This document shows positions 22,951 through 33,147 of a stretch of DNA of 64,000 nt, piece after piece; the first letter of the stretch is position 1; each line of letters starts with the position of its first letter. The stretch comes from Cephalotrichum gorgonifer (lineage: Eukaryota; Ascomycota; Sordariomycetes; Microascales; Microascaceae). Both the position numbers and the translations under genes were made by a program. The stretch spans positions 511,454 through 575,453 of the forward strand of contig ONZQ02000011.1 of NCBI GenBank assembly GCA_900312665.1, given 5' to 3'. Below the pieces are notes generated by a model. It made no database searches and was not told the origin of the DNA. It saw nothing but the letters and a program-made list of their open reading frames with translations.

Positions 22951-22958
22951 CTTATATA
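22951..22958 (-). promoter_or_regulatory. Probable TATA box of GH7 gene
   Basis: TATATAAG on the minus strand about 90 nt upstream of the GH7 start codon, a normal fungal distance for a highly expressed gene. Confidence 0.6.
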
Positions 22959-23056
22959 CCCTCGAGACAGCACTCATTTTTACAATTATCATTGTTGTTG
23001 TTATTTTCTCTTGCGGGGGAATGGGTGGAGAGGACCGCAGAGCCGACGGCAGACTG

Positions 23057-23095
23057 CCTCTTCCCCCGGGATTAAACAAAGCTAATCCCAAGAGG
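23057..23095. promoter_or_regulatory. 39-bp interrupted inverted repeat upstream of GH7
   Basis: The arms CCTCTT(C5)GGGATTA and TAATCCCAAGAGG pair over 13 bp around an 8-nt centre, with five extra C on one arm. It lies about 200 bp upstream of the GH7 start. It may be a dimeric regulator site or a cruciform; no known fungal cellulase-regulator consensus fits it exactly. Confidence 0.5.
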
Positions 23096-24193
23096 AAGGG
23101 AATTGCCGAGAACCAAATCTTTTTCTGTGATCATGCGGGGGGCTCTGGGGAAGGGGAGGGTGGCCTGTGATTGAAGGGGAAATCAGGCCCGGCGCCGGAA
23201 CCATGTGCGCCCGTAATGAGACGGGGCCTCCACAGCTCTATTCCCCCGCACCAAGCCCGATATGTTAAGATCCGCGCTCGGCGGTTTCCCGGACCTCGGG
23301 ACCGCGGACCTAGACTCCGCTGGCCGAATGCGGCCATCTCCACCGAGCTCTTGGGAGTGAGTATTTCTTGGAGGTGGAAGCCATCGGTGAACGCAAACAG
23401 GGGCGAACGGGACTACAGACGTTTACTTGGAGGGGAGAGACACGGCGCTTTTCGTGTGGGTGGGAAGGCAGAAATCTGGATGTTCGGTTATTTATTATTA
23501 ATCTGCGGTTTGGAGAGATTGGGACCGTCCCGTCCCTGGGAACCATACCAGAGTAAACTTGGGTAAAAGGGGGAGGGCGGGGGAATATAGGTGTGGGGAA
23601 TTTGGAGACGTCTGAACGGAAAGGGCAATAGATTGCCGAAAGCGATATGCACGCACATGGAGCTATTGGTTGGCGCGGAAGTATAATAGATTGACAGGTG
23701 GGTATATGGTACTCTCGAGGCTATTTTTTTTTAGCTTAAAGCTACTATATGAGACTATGCTACGTTTAGAAAAGTAGTAAGGCGTACTATTGCTCTCTGG
23801 ATCCCGGGTAGGATTGAATGAAGGGGGGAGGGAGGGGAAGGGGGGTTGGGTAGTGAAGCATGTGAATGAACTGGCGACGCCGGAGCCGGATAATCTCGTC
23901 GGCGCCAAGATTCCGGGTCGGAGATGGATTGGGGGGTTTTTTTTTGCGGGGAAGTGGGTGGTGCAGTATTTAGGGTAGGACTGGGAGGACAAGATAGGCG
24001 AGGTACCGTGCAACCCTCCGCCCGGGCCAAGAACGAGGTCGGGTTCACGTCAGCAAGATGTCAGCAGGCGGGAGAGCGGATATTGGTACCGGGTTATAAT
24101 CGTCGAGCAAAAACGGGGGGAAATGGCTCTGGAGAGATGTGAGGTTGCGTATCAATAGTCGCCTTTCAGCATCAAGCTGCCAACCAAACCGTC

Positions 24194-25080
24194 TTATTCA
24201 AGACACGATCTGGGGAATACGACCCATGTTCCCCTACTGTGTAATTTATCAGCGGAATGTCGGGTCAATCCTCGAGCTCCCCAGGTAGCAGGCTCATACT
24301 CGTGTTGGCGATGGGTATGCTTCCGCAGCTGATGCTTGTAATCGAACGATCTGATGCTCCCAGTGTGGATGCACCTAAAAGCCTTCGGCTTGGAGAGGGG
24401 ACAGGTCTTGATCTGCGTCTTGATAATGTATTTCTGGCACATGCTGTAGGCGCAACCACCAGGTTTGCTCGGACAAGAGTATTTCACCCGTCTCGGAGGG
24501 TCCGCGCTGCCACTGTGCACGGCAGATCTGATGAGCCCGCTGGCTCTCTCCTTATTTGGCCTGAGCACATCGTATGTCGACAGCCAAGTATAGAATACAT
24601 CTCTGTCGGCCTCCAGACGTGGATCATCATCTCCCTTTCTGTATTCGCTGGGTCCGCTTATATAGGGGTTGTTGATGGTATGACCTCCACCTCCTTCGTG
24701 TTCGCCGTCCTTTTCGCAGACCTCGTCGGTGTCGTGCTTGTCGTTGGCATCATCATCGGCACGGTATTCATCAGCTCTCTCATCGCTCTCCTCAGAACAA
24801 GGTTGGAAGTCTCCGTCTTCATCACCACCCTCCCTTCAGCTGTAATTGGTATCAGTTGGACCCTCGTCGCAGTCAGGCAGGCTTGAGTCGTCGTCCTCTC
24901 CTCCTCCGTGCAGTCGTCTTCATCGTCCTCACTCGTGCCTCCTCCGTCCTTCGTATCGACGCTCACCGTCTCTGCCTTTCTCTTGCATCTCATCCGTCGG
25001 GGTGCAGCCTCCACGCCCTCCGTCTCCACGCTATCGGCCTCGACTCTCTGGCTTGGCATGTATCGGTATGCAGCTTCCAC
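24194..25080 (-). pseudogene. Decayed C2H2 zinc-finger gene
   Basis: Reading from 25080 down, an acidic N-terminal segment (KRKAETVSVDT, SEDDEDD) continues only after a frame change near 24890. It passes a TGA at about 24840, then runs open through EEDG/DDD-rich sequence to a zinc-finger region (KYSCPSKPGGC, KTCPLSKPKAFRC, FDYKHQLRKHTHRQH). The last finger has Ser where the second Cys should be (FRCIHTGS). The frame change, premature stop and lost zinc ligand together indicate a pseudogene of a fungal C2H2 protein. It abuts the helicase relic that starts on the other strand at about 25.1 kb. Confidence 0.55.
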
Positions 25081-25099
25081 CCTGCGGACCGCATCTCAG

Positions 25100-27190
25100 A
25101 CGTTGCGTCGCAGGATGCGGTCCTCATACTATATCCCAGAGCACATTGTGCAAGTAACTCGTTGCGGGAAACAGGTGGTGTTACTTGACTTGGCTCGAGC
25201 GCAGCACCGGAGCTGGGGCGGTCGGTGTAAAGTGCTCCTTAAGTTTGAGGTGCACAATAGCTTGCTTCAATGTGTCTCCGATGAACCCATGGGTGTCGTG
25301 TGCGCAACTCCGATCGCCGCGATCAACTACCTATTTCGCACACCATTCCATCCTGACCTAATCCTTATGGACGAGGCAGGCCGTATGAGCGAGACCGAGC
25401 TCATCGTCCTGATTGCTCTCTTCAAGGGCCCGTGGATGGCCGTAGGGGACAAGTCTCAACTTGGACCCTACGTCCGGACCGACCATGCAGCGGGGAATGC
25501 TGACCAGTCAAAGAACCCGTATATTCAAATGTCATGGCGCTCTACGTTGGAGAGGTATTCTCTTGCCAGTGTCAGCGAGGCGCCCGAGCTAAGGTTCAAC
25601 TTTAGAGCCCACGGCAACCTAGGCGACCTTCCCCGGACTATTATCGACGGCGGACGCATGGCAACCCCCCGTACGAACTTCTGTCGGTGGTCCCCCTCTG
25701 TCGATGCGTTCCATTGTTTCCTGAGGCAGATCCATCCAGGTATTCAAGAGCGAGACACACGACTGATGGTTCACTTCCCTGGGTCGTGGATGCGGAAGTC
25801 AGCGTCGCAGTCATGTGTCAATCAAACCCACGTCAAGTGGGCGCTGAGCCAAGTGAAGCTAGTGTTGACGAGCCCTACTCTTACGTCTATATCCGGCGAC
25901 CGTGCCTGCGATGTTTTGGTGCTGCCCTACTACAAGGAGCAGCCGAAGATGTACCAGGCACAACTACTGAAGATGCTCGAGACGGGTGACCTCAACCGGG
26001 ACCAGTTCGACCGCGTCAAGGTATCTACTCTGGACTCGGCGCAAGGCGCCCAGGCCGACCTGTGTATTGTGGATCTTGTACGGACCGATGATCCTGGCTT
26101 TATTGGCGATGTGAAGCGTCAATGTCTCACGATAACCCGGTCTGTCCAGGCGGAGCTAATCCTCGCCGGACCCGGGCTGTTCATTGGCATGGAGAAGAAT
26201 CCGCGGCAGGCAGCTCGTGCTGAGATCCTTGAGCGGCTGTATAATGCCATCCTGGACGTGAACGGCGTCGTGGCAATTGATACCTGCCAAACCTGTGAGA
26301 CCCCGAACCCCGGTCACACCAACGACAAGTGTCCCGAGACCGACGAGTCGGTGACTTACCTCCCGTGCAATGCGACGCCCACGTGCAGCAGTGTCGGTGC
26401 TGTGGTGAGAGTGGGCACCGCACCAGTGAGTGCACGAAGCCGCTACCATGCTTCAAGTGTGGGAGAACTGATCATAGCGGGAACGTTTGTTCTACCGATC
26501 GCTCATGCAAGCTGTGCAAGGCGTGGGACCACTGGGCGTACCAGTGTGTCAATGCCTGTGGATCCTGCGGTGGGGGTGACCACGAGACGGTGGATTGCCC
26601 CAAACAAGCCTGCCAGAGCTGCCACAAGCGGGGACACCACATGAAGGATTGTGCGGGCTTCAGCACTTGCACCCTGTGTGGAGAGATCGGCCACTTCAGA
26701 AATGCGTGCCCCAACAAGAGTATGATAGTCTGTCGCAACTGCAATGAGACTGGCCACATGTCTGTCGATTGTCCCGCCCCACGCATCTGCAAGAATTGTG
26801 GTAGGAGGGAAATGTGAAGAAGGACTGCCGCTGTTGCAATAACTGCAAACAGGCAGGGCATTTTTACAACAAGTGTCCGACCCGGAAGGCTCTGGAGGGC
26901 CGGAGGCGGGATAGGGTGACTAATACCTATAGGCCAGACCCGGAAAAGACGAAGGCTATAGCCGACCACATCGCCTCCCAGGGTTTCCGGCATCGCGGCA
27001 CTGGTGGTGGTGACGGGAGCGGTTCGGGCTATAACGCCAGGCGGAAGTAGAGGCGGGGACGGAGGCGGGGACGGGCGCGGCGACGACCGACCGAAACACT
27101 ACAGAGGGCGAACTTGGCGACTCTGATCAGTCTGACTACCTCGAGCCCGAATCCGATCCGAGTGCTCCATGGAATACGCCTAATGTCCAT
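25100..27190 (+). pseudogene. Truncated NFX1/ZNFX1-type SF1 helicase with CCHC knuckles
   Basis: The + strand encodes the second half of a UPF1-like helicase: DEAG box (LILMDEAGRMSE, about 25360), GDKSQLGPYV, NFRAHGNL, TLDSAQGAQADLCIVDL and TITRS. A string of CX2CX4HX4C zinc knuckles follows. Seven intact knuckles lie at about 26380-26795, one is broken at 26800-26830 and one more is intact. The Walker A half is absent. The reading frame shifts at about 26370-26390 (between helicase tail and knuckles), at about 26810 (inside a knuckle, where a stop follows) and at about 27045 (before an acidic C terminus). Short introns do not explain these breaks. Family members are linked to RNA binding and small-RNA silencing; this copy is very unlikely to make a working protein. 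Confidence 0.8.
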
Positions 27191-29494
27191 ATGACATTTT
27201 CTTCGGAGAACAATGGGTTCTGTCTTCGGCTGCCTTCAGTGGACGAGAGACGAGCGATAACGTCGACAAGGAATGTCTCCAGCGCGACTATCTCCAGCCG
27301 TTTTGTCTTCCCGTTGTCGTTTATGTGCCAGGTGATAGAAAAGGGAGAAGAGGGCGGTCAGGGGGCCGTGGGGAAGAGGGGGGGGCCGTTTCGTTTCTCT
27401 TCTTTTGTGGATGGTGCCTGGTTTGGAGAAAGATGGCGGATGACTAGGTCCGGGTTGTGGACATGGCTGCGGAAGAGGAGGGCCCAGTTTGAGATGCAGA
27501 GGTCGAGGAAGTCGAGGACAGTATGAGAGAGAAAGGGGTAAAGGTAATTGCGAGTGAATAAAATCACACGATTCCAAAATTCCCGTTCGATGCACCCATG
27601 ACCAGTGACAAGCTGTGATATCTACTCGGTACTGAACATCGTGCAAAGCCTCCCACACCACCATCCCTGAGAGAGAAACTACGGGGCGATATGTATAAGC
27701 CCCAGTCCAGGGTCCAAGGCGCGGCGGGTCCTGCCCGAAGCAGTGATTCAGCTTACTGTAATATCCGTCCCCGTGCTTTGTTGTATTATATGTACCTGCG
27801 TATGTCGCTTGTAATATGTTATCCGCCTTCACCCTGACTGTTGGCAACGGAAGGAAGGAAGCACCCATCAGCACGGGTGCCATGCCAAATGTTGTTCCCT
27901 GTGCTTGAGCGTGTTACAAGTACTCGGACGCCACGGGTTGGCTGCTCGCTCTTTCCTGGTTCTCGCTTTTTGCACCTGCCATTCCATCCATTGGAAAACA
28001 CAGTAGGAGCGTATATGCCACAGGGTGGCGAGGCCGTTTTTTTTTCTTCTTTTAAACTCTTCGTTACCCCAGTCATCAATTTAAGACTAGATGAAACAAA
28101 TGACGGCAAGCGGAGAATGGAGGAGGGATCGAGAGACACGAGCCAAGGCGGACAAGGAAGACGCCACTGTGGGGAGAGAAGAGGATCGGATGGACTAGCC
28201 CGGGCCCCACAAAGGTAGGCTGGTCGGTGGAGATGCAGGTTTATTATTAGGTCTGGTTGCCCCACAAGGTCGAAATGGGCGATGATCTCTATTATCCAAG
28301 CTCCGCAAAGCAAGGTTGATGGACTTGCGATCTGAGGCGCAGGGCCAGCCAACATGCCTCGCCGTGTGAGGACCCTGGGCACCGTGTCGAAGGCTGGAAA
28401 GACAGAGCCTTGGAGTTGGGTCCCAGCCTCATATGGATGGTGAATAGCACAGCTCAGAGGGGGGTGAGCTCGATCCTAATTATAGCCCTCGCCCCTTCTT
28501 CCCCTCGTCACGTCAGCGAATGCCCTTTCCCAAAAGGAGATCCCAGAACCTCTCCGGAGCTGGAAACCCTCCAGCTGGGAGGGCGGTATTACACAGCCCT
28601 GCCAGTGCCTGCCCCCACGAAAGGTACCATGTGCGCACTGTAGACAAACCCCCGGGTCGGGACGGGAGCGGAAGGTGGCCTGTGGGCTATGTAGTACTTG
28701 CATACTCCGTATGTGGGAGAGGTACAACACTGGAGTAGGTACTTCCATTGTATTTGGAAAAGACGTCAGATCGAGTTCCGCTTTGGGACGACCTACATAC
28801 ACGAGGGAAGGTGCTTGCGCCCAGTTGCGAGGATGGGATTCCTGCGGGCAGGAAGCACCGCCACAGTCTCACCCCCCAAAATTCCTTCCGCCATCGCTAA
28901 CAACCCTGTTCTTTCCCTGCTGGCGTTGTTGGGTATTATTCCTTGTTCGTCTCACTCCCCTCCCCACCCGGCTCCGAAGGAATCGCAATCTCCTTCCCTC
29001 CTCGCTGATCAAAACTGAGCCTTGACCCGCCAACACGCACTTCGGGTCGAAAACTCGTTCTCTCGTTGTTTGTTTTCTTTCTCATTTTCCTGGGTCGTGA
29101 TCTCGAATCTCTCTTTCCCTCTCTCATCTTCGGAATCTCGAAACTCCAATCGTCTCCAATCGGATTAATACGTTCAGACTTCGGTACTTCTTAGCTTCTC
29201 GGTCCGTGGTCTACTCACGATCGCTCCCCGACCACCCCGGGCTCACTATTCATTGCGACAACGTCAATTGAGACAATTATTATTTCTGAATTGTTTGCTA
29301 TCGTCTCGAAATCGACTCGGATCTCGTCGGTCTGGCAATACGTTCGCTCCATATCAACCTCCCGGAGTTCATAGCTATCCATTCTGTGGATGGCAACTCG
29401 CCCAACATAGCCGAATACTCTCTCATCGCCCTATCGTCGCCTCATCGACGATAAAGAAACACCGTTTCTCCACAAAACACACAATACCGCAGCA
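27191..29494. other. Intergenic, long leader region
   Basis: No supported gene. From about 28900 the sequence becomes pyrimidine-rich and low in ATG, consistent with promoter and a long 5' UTR for the gene starting at 29495. Confidence 0.55.
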
Positions 29495-30535
29495 ATGTTA
29501 ATTCAACTACCAACCCCCCTCCTGGCGGCCACCCTGCTCCTCCTCTCCTACGCCTCCGCCAAGTTCACCAATGACTTCTCTGGCTACCCCTCAAATTCCC
29601 GCCCGTGCCTCCTCTCCGCGGACGCAGACTCCGGCTGCGACGGCGACACCGTGCCTCTTATGAACGCGTGCCTCTGCTCCAACACCGGTGACTTCCTCGC
29701 CAACTCGGCGCAATGCATCGGCAAGCAGGCCAAGGACGAGCTTCACCAGACTTACAATCTCCTCAAGATCAACTGCGACGGCTCCAAAACGCCCATGGAC
29801 ATGACGGAGCCGGAGTTCATCGCCCTGGGCGAGAAGGGCGCCGACAGCACCACCAGCTCTACACCTACGCCCACACCCACCGACCCGAGCAAGCCTACCA
29901 ACACGGACGACCCCGACAACGGCGGCGGTGGGCTGGGGACGGGCGCGACGATCGGCATAGCCGTGGGCGCCACGGCCATTGGCGTGGGTCTCATCGCGGG
30001 TCTTATCTTCTTCTTCATGCGCCGGAGGCGCCAGGCGAGGAACAACCGCGAGGAGTCGAACCCCATGCTCAACCCCGGCGGGGGGCCCTCGGCCGCCCAC
30101 TCCAGCCTCGCCGCCTCCACCGTCTACTCCGGCCGCGACTCAGGAATGACCGCCTACGTGCCCACCCCCTCCCCGGGCTACCACGACCAGCAGGGCCTGG
30201 GCCTAGGGAAGACCGGCAGCCCGGCGTGGGGTCCCGACTCGTTCGCCGGTCCGCAGAGTCCCCCGGCCATGCACCAGACCCACCCCCAGGGCTGGGGCGA
30301 CCAGTCGAGACCCACCAGCTGGGCCCCACAGTCGCAGCAATGGTCACCACCCCAGCCGCAACCGCAGTCCGCCAGCTGGGGTTCGCCCCCAAACGCCTAC
30401 CAGAACGTCGGACCTGTCGGCGGCGCCATGCCCAACCCCCACATGCCCCCGTCGCAGGAGGGGGGCGGCGTCTACGAGCTCGCGTCGGCGCAGCAGACGA
30501 ATCCTCCTGTGGAGCTGTCAGGGTCACACCCGTAA
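29495..30535 (+). CDS. Type I membrane protein with six-Cys ectodomain
   Basis: A single exon of 346 codons. Residues 1-22 form a signal peptide (cleavage near SAS-AK). The ectodomain carries six cysteines (38, 48, 59, 61, 74, 94) and then a Thr/Pro-rich stalk (STPTPTPTDPSKP). A glycine-rich membrane helix (about 149-175) ends in a strong stop-transfer RRRR. The cytoplasmic tail of about 170 residues is rich in Pro, Gln, Ser and Trp (SWG/PSW motifs). The layout resembles fungal cell-wall sensor-like proteins, but the cysteine pattern matches neither WSC nor CFEM exactly. Function is unknown. It converges with the Ayr1-like gene downstream. Confidence 0.85.
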   Translation: MLIQLPTPLLAATLLLLSYASAKFTNDFSGYPSNSRPCLLSADADSGCDGDTVPLMNACLCSNTGDFLANSAQCIGKQAKDELHQTYNLLKINCDGSKTPMDMTEPEFIALGEKGADSTTSSTPTPTPTDPSKPTNTDDPDNGGGGLGTGATIGIAVGATAIGVGLIAGLIFFFMRRRRQARNNREESNPMLNPGGGPSAAHSSLAASTVYSGRDSGMTAYVPTPSPGYHDQQGLGLGKTGSPAWGPDSFAGPQSPPAMHQTHPQGWGDQSRPTSWAPQSQQWSPPQPQPQSASWGSPPNAYQNVGPVGGAMPNPHMPPSQEGGGVYELASAQQTNPPVELSGSHP

Positions 30536-31020
30536 GGTGTGAGGGGCAAGATAAGAGCCATCTATCTGTCTTTTGAAAAGGGTGTATGGGCTTGATAATT
30601 GTAATGGAAGAGGGGTCCGTGCTGTTTGGGTGGACCCCCTTGCTTTTGTATATAGACCTGGGATCATTGCCACGGCGTCATTTTAGGGGATCTTTTTGGA
30701 GATACAAGTTTTCTTTTTTGGGGGGTAGGGAGGGGGCGGGAGGTTCGTTACATTGCCATATATCTACATACGAGTATATAGCCCTTGCCAGCATGAGCAA
30801 GGGCTCCCAAGGGGGCAAGTTTGAAGTTAAATTTTTTTTTCACACACTTTCTAAGAATACATGAATGCGCCGTGAAATAGAAAAAGTCAACTCTGCCCCT
30901 GGACACACCGGCCTAACAATCCTCAAAGGGAGAAAAGGCACAGGGAAAAGGAAACGGAAAAGAAAACTGGAAAGGAAAGGAGACATTAAGACGGGAACAA
31001 ACGCCGATCCCACTCACTCA
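30536..31020. other. Convergent 3' region
   Basis: 485 bp between facing stop codons. AT-rich and T-run stretches near 30830 are compatible with polyadenylation signals. No gene. Confidence 0.6.
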
Positions 31021-32411
31021 TCAGTCCGTCTTCTTCGCCTCCTGGATCCTCTTGGCCATCTCCAAGACCCTAAACTTCCTCAGGAACACCATGTCGGTAA
31101 GCCACTCGCCGAACCAGCTGGCAAGCCAGACCATGCCCGCGAACCCGCCGCCCCAGTACCACTTCGGACTCCCGCCCCACAGGCCTCCGAACCAGCCCTC
31201 GCCCCTCATGGCGGCGTCCACGACGCCCCGGGCGTACTCGTCCGTCGACATGGTCCCGTGGTTCTGGGAGTACGTGAGCCTCCACTCGAAGACGTCCCTG
31301 ACGACCTCGTAGGGGGAACCCGGGAGGAGGGACCTGTGGACGCGGGAGGCGATGTTGGAGCGGACGGTGCCGGTGACGGCGACCATGACGCGGATGTTGA
31401 GCGGGGCGAGCTCAAGGCGGAGGGTGCGGGAGTAGGCGTCCACGGCAGCCTTGGTGGCGCAGTAGACGGAGCCGAAGACGTAGGGGGTCCGGGCGGCGAG
31501 GGAGGAGATGTTGACGATGAGGCCGCGGGAGGCGGAGAGGAGGGGGATGAAGGCCTGGACCATGGCCATGATGGCGAAGACGTTGGTCTCAAAGGTGTTG
31601 CGGACGTCGGGGAGGACGATGTCCGTTGCGGGGACGGTGTGGGTTAGGCCACTGGGGGGGTTTGTTAGCCTGGTGCGTCTAGGCATGGGTAGGCTTTGGG
31701 AGAGGGAGGGGGGGTTGTAGTATGGAAAGAGGTGAGAGGTGAGAGGTGAGAGGAGGAAGGGGAGATGTCATACGCGTTGTTGACGAGGAAGTCGAGCTTC
31801 CCGCCCGTGAGGGCCGAGACCTCCTCCTTACAGGCCGCGATGCTCTCCGCGTCCGTGACATCCAGCGGGAGGGCCGTCATGCCCATGTCCGCCATCTCTT
31901 TTAGGACCTCGGGTCGGCGGGCCGTGACGACGACGTGCACGCCTGTTTACATCCCAATCGCCAATCGTTAGTAAACGTCGATCTTGCAAATATCCGGTTC
32001 GCAACTCCCATCTCCTAGTCCCTCATTTTTGAACTATCCCCTTCCCTTTTCCTTCCCTCCAGACGGCCACGCGCCGGGGCTTGGATTCCATAGGAATGAG
32101 GGCGTAAGCGGGAAAGGGGATGGTGAAAGCGGAGACAGCGGAAGAAAACGTACCCTTCTTGTGGAACTGGAGCGCCAATGCATGGCCGATACCACCGGGC
32201 GTACACCTTGAAGAGAACAATCACAAGTTAGCACCTATAGGCCATATGAATCCCTCTCGCAACTATCCCCTCTCATCGGGAACGCGAGTATCTCTCTCAC
32301 ACCCAGGACCACTCCCCCCCGCCTCAAGCAGGCGCGGCACCTAGTTCCCCCCGGTATGCTCGAAACTCACCCCGTGATAAGCGCTGTCTTCTGGCCTGGC
32401 TGAGGAGGCAT
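31021..32411 (-). CDS. AYR1: Ayr1-like 1-acyl-DHAP reductase (SDR)
   Basis: Four exons (32411-32371, 32206-32154, 31942-31774, 31651-31021) give 297 residues, the same length as the yeast enzyme. The introns are 164, 211 and 122 nt, all GT-AG and phase-consistent. The first junctions rebuild the NADPH-binding motif TGCTPGGIG; LDFLVNNAG follows, then the catalytic Ser (NISSLAA) and Y-x3-K (YCATKAA). The family reduces 1-acyl-dihydroxyacetone phosphate to lysophosphatidate for ether and glycerolipid synthesis, at lipid droplets and ER. A hydrophobic C-terminal segment (GMVWLASWFGEWL) could anchor it. Assignment to Ayr1 rather than another classical SDR rests on overall pattern and length. Intron 3 contains GAGAGGT heptamer repeats (about 31729-31752). 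Confidence 0.9.
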
Positions 32412-33147
32412 TCTGTAGATATTCCTCCTTCTTTCTTATTTGACCTTTGTCGTCGTAAGCTTCTCCTTATGCTTCCCTGTTGAACCCTTTTTCGGCGGAA
32501 ATTATACCTCGTGGGGCGTCGTTAAACCTCTCGTTTCTCCACTTCAGAACAATTGAGATTTCTCGTTTCTCAAAAAGAAAAAAACGTTGAGGGGAGATGC
32601 GCAAGTGAGAAGGCACACGAGGAATTGGGTAGGATAATACGTGACACGAGGAAAGCAAAGTGGTCGTGGTCACGGTCACGGTCACAGCTGCCTGTGTCTT
32701 CAAAAGTTGCCGAGGTTTAGTTACATACGTAAGCTCTCACACGTCACAGAAAGCGTGCTATACTAATAGCAATAAGCAAACACAGGATGTCCAGGTGAAA
32801 TAGGTGGGGCCCCCCGGACACGAGACTCATGGTATTTGGATACTTCGTATCACTAACAGCGAACAAACCCCAGTAATGATTGATGGTCGCTAAACTCACA
32901 ATTCCTCATGTAACAATTTTCTAGATGTCCTTCGTCCATGTCAACGCTAAGATGCGAAAATTCCAAAAAGAAAAAAAAAAACCCCCAGAACAAAACCTTC
33001 GTAGTCCCCGTTAAAACAAAAGAGATCCTAGACTAAAACTCGCCAATCCCACTTCAGATGCTATACTCACTAATATGCTGGCCCTGCTCATGCGACACCA
33101 AAAGCCACAGCTACCACCCGATGCCAGGAGCCATCCCCACATCCACA
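32412..33147. other. Intergenic between tandem minus-strand genes
   Basis: Promoter of the Ayr1-like gene plus 3' UTR of the helicase. It contains a GGTCAC triplication near 32667-32688 and an A-run near 32970. No gene. Confidence 0.6.

Larger units (their letters stand above)
22863..24193. other. GH7 promoter region and intergenic
   Basis: It holds the GH7 TATA box and the inverted repeat listed separately. The remainder to 24193 shows only short frames with no recognised motif. Confidence 0.6.

Noticed and set aside
24257..24886. Plus-strand frame of 209 codons with hydrophobic segments
   Set aside because: It is the antisense of the acidic, zinc-finger relic on the minus strand; its hydrophobic runs come from complementing Asp/Glu-rich codons.
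33060..33147. Possible extension of the helicase beyond its stop
   Set aside because: The TGA at 33148-33150 is preceded by a natural acidic tail and no splice donor is nearby.
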